Source: Liolophura sinensis (lineage: Eukaryota > Mollusca > Polyplacophora > Chitonida > Chitonidae). From it: DNA of 64,000 bases. This document shows, in pieces, positions 24,851-35,310 of the stretch. The stretch lies in the NCBI RefSeq assembly GCF_032854445.1, contig NC_088295.1, forward strand, positions 1,678,501-1,742,500. Direction: 5' to 3'. The position numbers were made by a program, and so were the translations under genes. The notes beneath the pieces are model-generated. The model saw only the letters and a program-made list of their open reading frames with translations, was not told the DNA's origin and ran no database searches. Within the stretch, counting starts at the first letter, position 1. Each line of letters opens with the position of its first letter.

Positions 24851-26040
24851 CTTAATACCTTTGTCTTTTTCCGTCTCATAAATAGCTAAATGTAATACCG
24901 TTAGAGTAAGGCCTCGTCAAAGTACAGTTAGACTTTAATTCAACGAACAGACCATCTCGTATCGGCCTACATGTGGTTACATTTCCTAAGCATAATTAGG
25001 ATATTCACCGTAATGGTCGTATTTATTTCCTACAAAGGCAATAATGATCAAACTGCTACAAAGCAGTCTTTTCACAATAGGCGCTGTCAACAGGGGTGTC
25101 CCACATGCAGCCTGCGATGCTTTGATACGTCCCTTAGTTGGTTCAGTGTCCTTGTCGTGAGGACAGGACAGGTTAAAGAGGGAGTGAATGTAACTGGGCA
25201 CAGGATGTACTGGCTATCATCACCCAGGCCAACAGAAATTTACCTGTGGTCCAGTGTGGGAGCTAAGTCTACGGTCCAAAAGGCCGATCGTTTAGACCGC
25301 AACAGGGTCGTGTCGTCACATTTACTTATTAGGCCCCTATGTTTCGAACTCTTCATAATTTCTCTTTCAGCGAAGGTTAGAGTGTTGCCAAACACAAGGT
25401 GTACACATCATAAATCACATGACGGTAATACGACTACTACAGATAGCTCTAAAACAAACAGTGTGTGGCAGCAAATGCTCAAGTGGTGTAACATCATGCC
25501 CTCGAAATAATCTGAACAAGGTCACTGGTTGTGATCAAAGGCCACGACGTGAGTATCGGCCGATGTCTTTGGCCCTCAGCGTGAAATTTTTAATGGGTGA
25601 TGTACGGAAGACCGCACGGGACTATTCGGGCAGATATCCCAGAAAAACAAAGTCAGTATGATGAGGCTTAAATTACAATAAAACACAAAATTAAACGCTG
25701 AATACTATCCAGGTGAAATTTCCCCACTCACACCTGTCTAGTTCTGCAGTTCTCGCACAAGTAAAAAAAATTACACTGTTGAATGCTAGCAATCAGTTGT
25801 AAACATTAGATATGTCACCACATCGATATACTGTTTCTTCAACCTATCCACTTTTATTAACCCCAACATCATAACAACAACATGGAGAGTGACGCATAAC
25901 ACTGATCTTTGTGTAAAATGTAAAGGAAAGCCCAACGAAAAAGCGCGAGTATCTATCTTTGAACAAAAAAAAACTTACAGCGAGGAGAAGTAACAAGCCG
26001 CAATATCAGCGAGAACAACAATTCATGTAAGTTCACACAA
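24851..26040. other. No gene recognised
   Basis: Holds a 179-codon ATG-initiated frame (24971-25510) and an 80-codon frame (25419-25661). Neither resembles a known family, and their composition is like the surrounding non-coding DNA. Confidence 0.35.
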
Positions 26041-26043
26041 ACG

Positions 26044-27225
26044 TAATGAAGCACGGGTGACACTGTGCGAATTGGTGTCTGGTCTCACACAAAACTAGTG
26101 AACTACAGGCGAAACTGTGCGAACTGGTGTCTGGTCACACACAACTAGTGAAGCACGGGCGACACTGTGTAAATTCGTGACTGGTCACACACGTACTTAG
26201 TGAAGTACGGGCGACATTGTGCGAATTCGTGTCTGGTCACACATAACTAGTGAAACACGGGCGACACTGTGCAAATTGGTGTCTGGTCACAAATAACTAG
26301 TGAAATACAGGCGAAACTGTGCGAATTCCTGTCTGGTCACAGACAACTAGAGAAACACTGGTGACACTATGCGAATTTGTGACTGGTCACACACGTATCT
26401 AGTGAAGCACAGGCGAAACTCTGCGAATTCGTGTCTGGTTTCATACATAACTGGTGAAGCACGGGCGACACTGTACGAATTGGTGTCTGGTCACACATAA
26501 CTATTGAAGCACGGGCGGCACTGTGCGAATTGGTGTCTGGTCACACAAATAACTAGTGAAGCAAGGGCGGCACTGTGTGAATTCGTGTCTGGCCACAAAT
26601 AACTAGCGAAGCACGGGTGACACTGTGCGAATTGGGGTCTGGTCACACATATCTAGTGAAGCAAGGGTGACACTGTGTGAATTCGTGTCTAGTTACACAT
26701 AACTAGTGAAGCACGGGTGAAACTGTGTAAATTGGTGTCTGATCACACATAACTAGTGAAGCATGGGCGACACTGTGCGAATTGGTGTCTGGTCACAAAT
26801 AATTGGTGAAATACAGGCGAAACTGTGTGAATTTCTGTCTGGTCACAGACAACTAGAGAAACACTGGCGAGACTGTGCTAATTCGTGACTGGTCACACAC
26901 GTAACTAGTGAAGAACGGACGAAAGTGTGCGAATTCATGTCTGGTCTCATACATAACTATTGAAGCATAGGATGAAACCGTGTAAATTGGTGTCTGGTCG
27001 CACATAACTTGTGAAGCACAGGCGACACTGTGTGAATTTGTGTCTGGTCACACATAACTTGTGAAGCACGGGCGAAACTGTGCGAATAGGTGTTTTATCA
27101 CACATAACTTGTGAAGCACGGATGAAACTGTGTGAATTGGTGTCTGGTCATACATAACTAGTGAAGCACGGGCGACACTGTGCGAATTGGTGTCTGGTCT
27201 CACAAATAACTAGTGAAATACATGG
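26044..27225. repeat. Minisatellite, about 50-bp unit, about 24 copies
   Basis: The unit contains tagtgaagcacgggcgacac, tgtgcgaattggtgtctggt and cacacataac. Ends about 340 bp upstream of the ependymin-related start codon. Confidence 0.92.
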
Positions 27226-27389
27226 CCACTAGACGTTGTAACTTTTCCCATTTTTTCTGACCATGCCAAAACTCGATTGAGAAAGCCCCTCCGGTTTGAA
27301 AGAAATTGAGTAAAAATTAAATAATTTTCTCACTATCTTAGCTCTAGAGGAATTTTAGGCACATGAACAGAGCAGAAAGACCAGGGTGA

Positions 27390-27565
27390 CGCTGGTTGGT
27401 CCTCCATATATTCCTGATATCTTCACTCATCTTCAGGTGACAACCTACGGCTCACGAGTGTGGGCGGATCCTACTCGGCATATAATCCTCCTCCACTCTC
27501 TCCTCCGTCACTCCACGCCACTCCGGTACCACAACCAACACAACTGTCAGCCCTGACCTGTCACA
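27390..27565 (+). promoter_or_regulatory. Putative promoter and 5'UTR of the ependymin-related gene
   Basis: A gggcgg box (27462-27467) and a TATA-like catataatcc (27479 onward) lie 80-105 bp before the ATG. An in-frame TGA at 27554-27556 shows that translation cannot start further upstream without splicing. A second TATA-like ccatatattcc lies near 27404. The transcription start is not determinable from sequence alone. Confidence 0.35.
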
Positions 27566-27706
27566 ATGTTCCGTCTTCTTCTTCTCTCTGCCGTCCTGGC
27601 CGTGGCGCTCGGACAGACGAAGTTCTGCTGCACGCCTGACCAGTGGGAGGGTTACCTGGGAGAGATAGCTGGCTCCGTGGTCAGTGGGACCACCCATCTT
27701 ATCACC
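27566..27706 (+). CDS. EPDR1: Ependymin-related exon 1
   Basis: Signal peptide and N-terminal CxxPxQWEG region, residues 1-47. Donor gtaagc at 27707. Phase 0. Confidence 0.92.
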
Positions 27707-30700
27707 GTAAGCTCAGTCTTCATCACTGAATACACTATCCTCTATAGTAAGAATAAATAACATCGACTTTTTCGTGTGACAGAGCTAGGGCGGTTGCACC
27801 CAGATGTATGTTTTATTCTTTAACCTTGAAAAGCGCCAACGAAGAGAGATGTCCAATGTTTGATCTGATCAGGGTCCCAGATTATTCCTTAATGACAAAA
27901 TACATATCCACAACTGCTATCTGTGTACCATTATTAGTTATGAAGCCAAATTAATTTTTTAACGCTGAAAATTTATTGAAACCCGCAGGTCATGTCAAGG
28001 TCATCCAGCCCTATTCTGCGTCGGCTGTATTGTGAATAACGTTGAGAACGTTACATTTGATCATGAAAGGCCATCAGGTGTCTTGTAATCAAAACTTAAC
28101 TTGGTGGGACTGATCCTCTGAAGTCAAAGGGTTTCTTGAGCAATTATTCCATGTAAGTTAAATTGCGGATAGAAAATACATTGTATTTGGTTATGAATTC
28201 TTCTAGAATGTGGAGCCGGCGTGTCATTTATTCATCTTTCACCCTTTAAATTTAATACGTGTTTAAAATATTGCCAAACGACGTTATTATTAGCTATAAA
28301 TAAAATTTTTCTATTTTGCCAGGGAAATATCAGCATTTCGTACGATTACACCAACACCAAGATGGCTACTTCGTCATACCTGGTGATTGACGGCAAAAAC
28401 CAAGACGTCACAGTCATTATGGATTACCAGAAGGTAAGGCGGTACCAGAAGGAGTATCTCTCTTGTAACAAAACATTGATGGCCATAATACTGAAGTAGG
28501 ATGAATACTGACAGAAAATAAAATCAATGTATTTCTTTCCCTAACCAACGTTTCCTTTTTAGAATATTTTGACCCATTTTGCCTAATTGTTGTATTTGTC
28601 AGTGAACTGTGAGGCTCCATGTGTATATCATTCACATTGTAGCACTTTCATAATGTTGGCCTCCGTCATATAAGTGAAATACTCTCGAGTACGGAGTAAA
28701 ACACTAATCAAATAAATAAATAAATTTACAGTACACAGGGCAAGTGTAACTGTAGCAAGTTGATATTTCTTACAGAAAATGATGTACACAATTATTGGGA
28801 CCCAATGTACCACGTCTCAGTTGACGGGCGATATGATGAAACTCTGTGTACCAGGTGAGTACTGAAATAGCTTCATATAACAATGAGTCTTACGCTGGTT
28901 TTCACATATGACAATGCAAACATATATCGTAGGCAAGCTGGACAGATGACCTAGCTAATACAACCACTTCTCCTGGGTGAGTTCTGACAGATGACCTAGC
29001 TAGTACGACCACTTCTCTTTGGTGAGTTGTGACAGATGACCTAGCTAGTACAACCACTTCCCTTGGGTGAGTTCTGACAGATGACCTAGCTAGTACAACC
29101 ACTTCCCTTGGGTGAGTTGTGACAGATGACCTAGCTAGTACAACCACTTCTTCTGGGTGATTTGTGACAGATGACCTAGCTAGTACAACCACTTCCCTTG
29201 GGTGAGTTGTGACAGATGACCTAGCTAGTACAACCACTTCTCCTGGGTGAGTTCTGACAGATGATCTAGCTAGTACGACCACTTCTCTTTGGTGAGTTGT
29301 GACAGATGACCTAGCTAGTACAACCACTTCCCTTGGGTGAGTTCTGACAGATGACCTAGCTAGTACAACCACTTCTCCTGGGTGAGTTGTGACAGATGAC
29401 CTAGCTAGTATAACCACTTCTCTTGGGTGAGTTGTGACAGATGACCTAGCTAGTACAACCACTTCCCTTGGGTGAGTTGTGACAGATGACCTAGCTAGTA
29501 CAACCACGTGTCCTGAGTGAGTTGTGACAGACTGCCAATCTAGTACAACCACTTCTCCTGGGTGAGTTCTGACAGATGAACCAATACAACCACATGTCTT
29601 GGGTGAGCTCTGACAAATGACCTAGCTAGTACAACCACTTCCCTTGGGTGAGTTCTGACAGATGACCTAGGTAGTACAACCACTTCCCTTGGGTGAGTTC
29701 TGACAGATGACCTAGCCAGTACAACCATTTCTCTTGGGTGAGTTCTGACAGATGACCTAGCTAGTACAACTACTTCTCCTGGGTGAGTTGTGACAGACTG
29801 CCTATCTAGTACAACCACTTCTCCTGGGTGAGTTGTGACAGATGACCTAGCTAGTACAACCACTTCCCTTGGGTGAGTTGTGACAGATGACCTAGCTAGT
29901 ACAACCACTTCTCCTGGGTGAGTTGTGACAGATGACCTAGCTAGTACAACCACTTCTCTTGGGTGAGTTCTGACAGATGACCTAGCTGTACAACCACTTC
30001 TCCTGGGTGAGTTGTGACAGACTGCCAATCTAGTACAACCACTTCCCTTGGGTGAGTTGTGACAGATGACCTAGCTAGTACAACCACTTCTCCTGAGTGA
30101 GTTGTGACAGATGACCTAGCTAGTACAACCACTTCCCTTTGGTGAGTTGTGACAGATGACCTAGCTAGTACAACCACTTCCCTTGGGTGAGTTGTGACAG
30201 ATGACCTAGCTAGTACAACCACTTCCCTTGGGTGAGTTCTGACAGATGACCTAGCTAGTACAACCACTTCTCCTGGGTGAGTTGTGACAGATGACCTAGC
30301 TAGTACAACCACTTACCTTTGGTGAGTTGTGACAGATGACCTAGCTAGTACAACCACTTCTCCTGAGTGAGTTGTGACAGATGACCTAACTAATACAACC
30401 ACTTCCCTTTGGTGAGTTGTGACAGATGACCTATCTAGTACAACCACCTCTCCTGAGTGGGTTCTGACAGATGACCCAGCTAGTACAACCACTTTTCCTG
30501 AGTGAGTTGTGACAGATGACCTAACTAATACAACCACGTGTCCTGAGTGAGTTGTGACAGATGACCTAGCTGTACAACCACTTCTCCTGGGTGAGTTCTG
30601 ACAGATGAACCAATACAACCACGTGTCTTGGGTGAGTTCTGACAGATGACCTAGCTAGTACAACCACTTCTCTAGGGTGAGTTCTGACAGATGACCTAGG

Positions 30701-32488
30701 TAGTACAATCACTTCTCCTGGGTGAGTTATGACAGATGAACCATGTGTCCTGGCTGAGCTGTGACAAATGGCCCAATACACACCACGTGCCCAGGATGAC
30801 CTCTGACAGATGACCCATACAACCACGTGTCCTGGGTGAGTTCTGACGGATGACCTAATACAACCACTTCTCTAGGGTGAGTTCTGACGAATGACAATAC
30901 AAACATATACCGTAGGCGAGTTGGACAGATGACCTAACTAATACAACCACTTCTTCTGGCTAAGTTCTAAGAGAGGGTCTAATACAGCCACGTGTCCTGG
31001 CTGAGTTCTGACAGATGAGCCACTACAACCACGTGTCACACGTGAGCTCTGACAAATGACCCAATATACACCACGTGCTCAGGTTGAGCTCTGACAGATG
31101 ACCCATACAACCACGTGTCCTGGCTGAGTTCTGACAGATGACCCAATACAGCCACGTGTCCTGTGTGAGTTCTAAGAGATGACCCAATACAACCACGTGT
31201 CCTGGCTGAGTTCTGACAGATGACCCATACAACCACGTGCTCAGGTTGAGCTCTGACAGATGACCCATACAACCACGTGTCCTGGCTGAGTTCTGGCAGA
31301 TGACCCAATACAGCCACGTGTCCTGGCTGAGTTGTAACAGATGACCCAATACAACCACGTGTCCTGGGTGAGTTCTGACAGATGACTCATACAACCACGT
31401 GTCCTGGCTGAGTTCTGACAGATAACCCAATACAACCACGTGTCCTGGGCGAGCTCTGACAAATGACCTAATACAACCACATGTCCTGGGTGAGTTCTGA
31501 CAGATGACCTAATACAGCCAAGTGTGCTGGGTGAGCTCTGACAGATGACCTTATACAACCAAGCGTGCTGGCTGAGTTCTGACAAATGACCTAATACAGC
31601 CAAATATGCTGGATAAGTTTTGACAGATGACCTAATATAACCACGTGTCCCGGATAAGTTTTGACAGATGACCTAATATAACCACGTGTCCTACCTGAGC
31701 TCTGACAGACGACCCAATATAACCGTGTGTCCTACGTGAATCTTGACAGATGACCCAATATAGCCACGTGTCCTGGATAAGTTTTGACAGATGACCCAAT
31801 ATAACCACGTGTCCTGGATAAGTTTTGATAGATGACCCAATATAACCACGTGTGTTGGATAAGTTTTGACAGATGACCCAAGATAACCACGTGTCCTGGA
31901 TAAGTTTTGATAGATGACCCAATATAACCACGTGTGTTGGATAAGTTTTGACAGATGACCCAATATAACCACGTGTCCTGGATAAGTTTTGACAGATGAC
32001 CCAATATAACCACGTGTCCTGGATAAGTTTTGACAGATGACCCAATATAACCACGTGTGTTGGATGAGTTTTGACAGATGACCTAATATAATTTTATCCC
32101 ACGTTAAATGCTCCTTGGTGATACAGGCCACGAAAGCTATAAAGTAGATATGAACAAATGTGTAAGTTGTACATAAAATGCAGCCATTGGTTTATCTTTC
32201 TTAAGTAACAGTGCTCCAATGTTCACGACCTTTACGTCTTTGTTTACCCAGACAACGCCATGCCCTCTGGAAAGTTCACGTACGGCGCCGGAAGTACAAC
32301 ACTGGATGCTATGGCTTACCTTGTTCCCGCCGGCCCCGACTCCACCGTATACGTCACAACTACTGTAGGAAACCCATGTGTACCAATTGGAGAAGTCCTG
32401 TATGGGACACCGAACAAAAGTAAGCTAATTGACGGTGTATTCCCATCATCCTTTGAACCAAGCTTGGTTTTTGGTGGGCTGCTTGCTA

Positions 32489-32548
<60 letters not shown>

Positions 32549-33210
32549 AGTGATTGACACCCTGCTCAAGAATATTTTACAAACATAACAGGTCCACTAT
32601 AAGTTTCTTAACCAGTCGGTGACGAGATTTGCTCAGTCTCCAATGTCTCTGTTTGCAATTGCGATAACATTTCCTTAACCAGTGACTAGATTAGTTTATA
32701 TCTGCATGGTGGTTGTGTTTATTTCAGTTCCCACAGTACAGACCATGGGTTATTACAACATCTCACCTGGTATCAAGGACCCACAAATCTTTAACCCACC
32801 GAGCAGCTGCTCTGGACAAAAGTTTCTGGTGAGTCATTTCGAACATATTCATATTGCGACTGGTGTTTTATGGTGTTTTGGAAATGGGTTTGCTATTTAG
32901 AACGACCTTCAACATTTATGTCGGATTAGATTCTCGAATATACAATACAAGTGAAAATTATATCGTTACCGTATGATTTCATAATAATGATTCAAATAAG
33001 GAGAAAAATTTTATGTCACATATGACCTTTAAAAAGTCGAAAAAATAAATGTATGTAATACTGTGGCTACGATTATAACAACTCTTCCTTTTGTAATATA
33101 ACTGCAACTGATCTTTTCTTTTTTTCTTCTGCTCTTGCCTTCAGAAGCCCGCCCCTGTCCTCACCAACTTTCTGATGAAGCACATGCATGCCAAGGTCAC
33201 CAAGCACTGA
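27566..33210 (+). CDS. EPDR1: Ependymin-related protein, six exons
   Basis: Secreted calcium- and lipid-associated glycoprotein family (ependymin / MERP / EPDR); the exact role in invertebrates is not settled. The exons (27566-27706, 28323-28433, 28776-28854, 32252-32419, 32728-32828, 33145-33210) join in frame to 221 codons, the usual family length. Residues 1-16 form a signal peptide (RLLLLSAVLAVALG). The mature protein opens with the family hallmark CCTPDQWEG. Six cysteines (21, 22, 95, 108, 153, 194) suit three disulfides. Other typical stretches are ISYDYTNTKMA, YTIIGTQC, NPCVP and YYNISPGIKDPQIF followed by C194. NxS sites lie at N49 and N177. All introns are GT-AG, and the phases (0, 0, 1, 1, 0) fit. 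An in-frame stop lies just upstream of the ATG. No disabling change was seen, so the gene looks functional. Confidence 0.93.
28323..28433 (+). CDS. EPDR1: Ependymin-related exon 2
   Basis: Acceptor ttttgccag ends at 28322 and donor gtaagg starts at 28434. 37 codons, phase 0. Carries the ISYDYTNTK beta-strand region and the first N-glycosylation site. Confidence 0.92.
28650..28724 (+). mobile_element. SINE S1 fragment in ependymin-related intron 2
   Basis: aatgttggcctccgtcatat, then aagtgaaatactctcgagta, then taaaacactaatcaaat and (AAAT)n. 5'-truncated. Confidence 0.7.
28776..28854 (+). CDS. EPDR1: Ependymin-related exon 3
   Basis: Acceptor tttcttacag ends at 28775 and donor gtgagt starts at 28855. 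79 nt, ends in phase 1. Encodes YTIIGTQC and the fourth cysteine (108). Confidence 0.9.
28935..30890. repeat. Minisatellite, 45-bp unit, about 43 copies, in ependymin-related intron 3
   Basis: The unit contains gacctagctagtacaaccac, ttcccttgggtgagtt and ctgacagat. With a 45-bp unit the - strand stays open over long stretches (up to 216 codons of VVVLARSSVTTHPRE-like pseudo-peptide). It sits between exons 3 and 4 of the gene on the opposite strand, so the frames are not credible genes. Confidence 0.95.
30891..32090. repeat. Minisatellite, 41-bp related unit with a CACGTG per copy, about 29 copies
   Basis: Continues the 45-bp array but with 4 bp fewer per unit (gacccaatataaccacgtgt, cctggataagttttgacaga). 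About two dozen perfect CACGTG E-box hexamers occur here, in the place where the 45-bp units mostly have ccacttc. Ends about 160 bp before exon 4. Confidence 0.93.
32252..32419 (+). CDS. EPDR1: Ependymin-related exon 4
   Basis: Acceptor tttgtttacccag ends at 32251 and donor gtaagc starts at 32420. 168 nt, largest exon, residues 111-166. Includes the NPCVP motif. Confidence 0.92.
32489..32600 (-). repeat. (GATT)15 microsatellite, possibly grown from a decayed S1 SINE
   Basis: Fifteen perfect GATT units (32489-32548) in ependymin-related intron 4. They are followed by gattgacaccctgctcaaga and atattttacaaacata, resembling reverse S1 (gattggtgttttacgccgta, ctcaagaatatttcac). The microsatellite is certain; the SINE link is inferred. 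Confidence 0.8.
32728..32828 (+). CDS. EPDR1: Ependymin-related exon 5
   Basis: Acceptor gtttatttcag ends at 32727 and donor gtgagt starts at 32829. 101 nt. Encodes YYNISPGIKDP and the last conserved cysteine. Confidence 0.92.
33145..33210 (+). CDS. EPDR1: Ependymin-related exon 6 and stop
   Basis: Acceptor cttgccttcag ends at 33144. Encodes 21 residues, ending KVTKH, then TGA. The 3'UTR runs to about 33370. Confidence 0.9.
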   Translation, partial: KPAPVLTNFLMKHMHAKVTKH

Positions 33211-33349
33211 GGTCAGAAAGAATGACGTCATCAAGCACTGAGGTCACACAAAAGGCAAAGAATCATTAAGCATCAAGCACCAAGCATTCCACAGCTGACT
33301 ACTCTACTTATGTTTGTCACGTGTTACTGTCACTTCTTCAAGGCAAAAA

Positions 33350-33355
33350 AATAAA
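33350..33355 (+). terminator. Poly(A) signal AATAAA of the ependymin-related gene
   Basis: AATAAA 140 bp after the stop codon, preceded by an A run. No competing signal lies nearer the stop codon. Confidence 0.75.
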
Positions 33356-33760
33356 ATATATTTTTCCTATAGTTAATTGTCTTTGTAGCTATTATGACTG
33401 ACATTAATTACCATTATCATATATGTTGTCTGAGTATTCGAGGATCTTTATTACTTACCCCCGGTAATGTGATGTACAAAGCAAACTAGACGTGGTGAAA
33501 ATCAGGAATTGGGGATATACCAACTGGTCGCCTGGAATTGGTGCATGAAGCAGAAAGCTATGTAGCAGTTATGGGGAACCAGATTTAACAAATATGCCTA
33601 CTGATTTGTTTGTTAGTTTAACCTCGCTTTCAACTATATCTCGGTGATATCACGCCACTGACACCTTCTAACAGATCTGTTCCAAAGCCGACATATTTAC
33701 AGTGCTACGTCACTGAAAAACAACACTGAAACGAAACACGAGATCTTTACTGGTCCAGGC

Positions 33761-33942
33761 GGTTAGTGATGTGATGGTTAGTGATGTGATGGTTAGTGAT
33801 GTGATGGTTAGTGATGTGATGGTTAGTGATGTGATGGTTAGTGATGTGATGGTTAGTGATGTGATGGCTAGTGATGTGATGGTTAGTGATGCGATGGTTA
33901 GTGATGTGATGATTAGTGATGTGATGGTTAGTGATGATGTGT
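33761..33942. repeat. Minisatellite, 15-bp unit, 12 copies
   Basis: Nearly perfect ggttagtgatgtgat repeats. On the - strand this gives an artefactual (TITSL)n frame. Confidence 0.95.
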
Positions 33943-34440
33943 TGTGACTGTCAGCGAATGCGAATGGGGTGGTGTGTTTGAATCGTGAGCATGCTTTAAT
34001 CAGGAGATCTGCCACGTACCTGCCAAAGAGAGGTGGGTTTGTTCCCACCTGAAAACACATTCTGTTTTACCATATCTTACGCCTTCTGATCCCTTGTGTC
34101 CTGGTGACAACACAGCATTTTGCGTATTTCAAGACCAGTGAGATCTAATAAGTTGAACTTAAGCCATGGTGCTGTGGGACATGTAAATTGCTATTATTTA
34201 TGCATTTACATGAACATTACAATAAAACCATAACTGAGGTAAATTTACAAGAGGCCCTATTTCATTGCTTACGTGTGATCATTTGTCAACCACCAAACGA
34301 TCGTCGCTGCTCTGATTTTACTCTCTGTGCTGTACGTCTTTAATTATATTAGATCATTTCGACCATATAGGCCTCTCCCAAAATAGAAGGCAGGTGACGT
34401 GTACATTTTATGGTGGCCAAGCATTATACCTGGCGATCAA
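33943..34440. other. No gene recognised
   Basis: Unique sequence between the 15-bp array and the D1 element. Confidence 0.35.
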
Positions 34441-34556
34441 AAGGATCTATGCGTGGAAACAGACATTCGTATACCAGCCGTCAACCAAGATGGACGTTCA
34501 TGGTTCATAATCGCAAGGCCCATTCCCAAAACGACGTTCAACACAAACTACCACAG

Positions 34557-34593
34557 AGTGAGTGAGCGAGTGCTTGGGGTTTAACGACGTACT
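34557..34593 (-). mobile_element. SINE S2, 3' end only, with target-site duplication
   Basis: 37 bp (agtgagtgagcgagtgcttg, gggtttaacgacgtact) flanked by caaactaccacag (34544-34556) and caaactaccaaag (34594-34606), a 12/13 match. The other D1 copies lack the insert. The SINE is on the - strand with a (CACT)n 3' tail and is strongly 5'-truncated. Confidence 0.75.
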
Positions 34594-34964
34594 CAAACTA
34601 CCAAAGAACTAAGAAAGTATATAAAGTACGAAAATAGGAAGGAATCATGCAAAGATGAGCAGTCAACACTTTTCAGTGATGTAGGAAAGATGCAAGGTAA
34701 GTTCTAGGTGACTAGTGAAATCCCTACTCAAACCGCGTACCATGCTAGAAGTTGTCGATAATAAATTATGTATCTCAACTGCACTGTGATTGCAACTGTT
34801 CATATACCCGAAGTGGCGATCTAATTCAACACGATGAATATACACCACCCTAGGCCCGAGTTAAGCGGATTTAGACACAGTTATTAAGTACCAGAGATTC
34901 TGTCCATATTTATTTGCAAAAAAAATCATACTCATTGTAAACCTTAAGAAACGTAGAGTGAAGG

Positions 34965-35258
34965 AGTGAGTTAGTGCTTGGTTCAACGTCGTACTTAACA
35001 ATTTTCAGTTATATGACAATGTAGTGTACCTCCTTGTTTGCACGACCGATTTTCCACCGCTTTTTTATCTAGTGCTGCTTTACTGAGACGACTTATCGAA
35101 GGCAAGTAAGCAGCCCCACCTGAGCCATTATACTGATACAGATCAACCAGTCGTTGCACTATGCCCTTAATGCTGAACGCCAAGTAGGGAAGCTACAACT
35201 TCCCCTTTAAGGTCTTAGGTGTGACCCGACCCAGGATTGATCCTGGATCTATCGCCTC
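34965..35258 (-). mobile_element. SINE S2, near full length, with exact 13-bp target-site duplication
   Basis: Flanked by identical cgtagagtgaagg at 34952-34964 and 35259-35271. On the - strand it begins with a tRNA-like head containing a B-box-like ggatcaatcctgggtc and ends in ccaagcactaactcact. The uninterrupted D1 copies near 50118 and 56025 show the empty site. Confidence 0.8.
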
Positions 35259-35310
35259 CGTAGAGTGAAGGCGTTTGATGGAATAACCTTGACACACCAG
35301 GGACGCAGCT

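Larger units (their letters stand above)
34443..35290 (+). repeat. Dispersed family D1 copy with two nested SINE insertions
   Basis: Shares long blocks with 49666-50160 and 55684-56062: acagacattcgtataccagc, aagaactaagaaagtatata, gttgtcgataataa, gcgatctaattcaacacgat, gaatatacacc, and ending gcgtttgatggaataacc. Two insertions of SINE family S2 split it at 34557-34593 and 34965-35258. No coding capacity; probably a non-autonomous element. Confidence 0.7.

Noticed and set aside
24971-25510. 179-codon ATG frame
   Set aside because: Not recognised, unlike any domain known to me, and overlapped by another open frame. Needs transcript evidence.
28902-30826. Several - strand frames of 86-216 codons (VVVLARSSV-type repeats)
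   Set aside because: 45-bp intronic array of the ependymin-related gene; frames begin and end with indels in the array.
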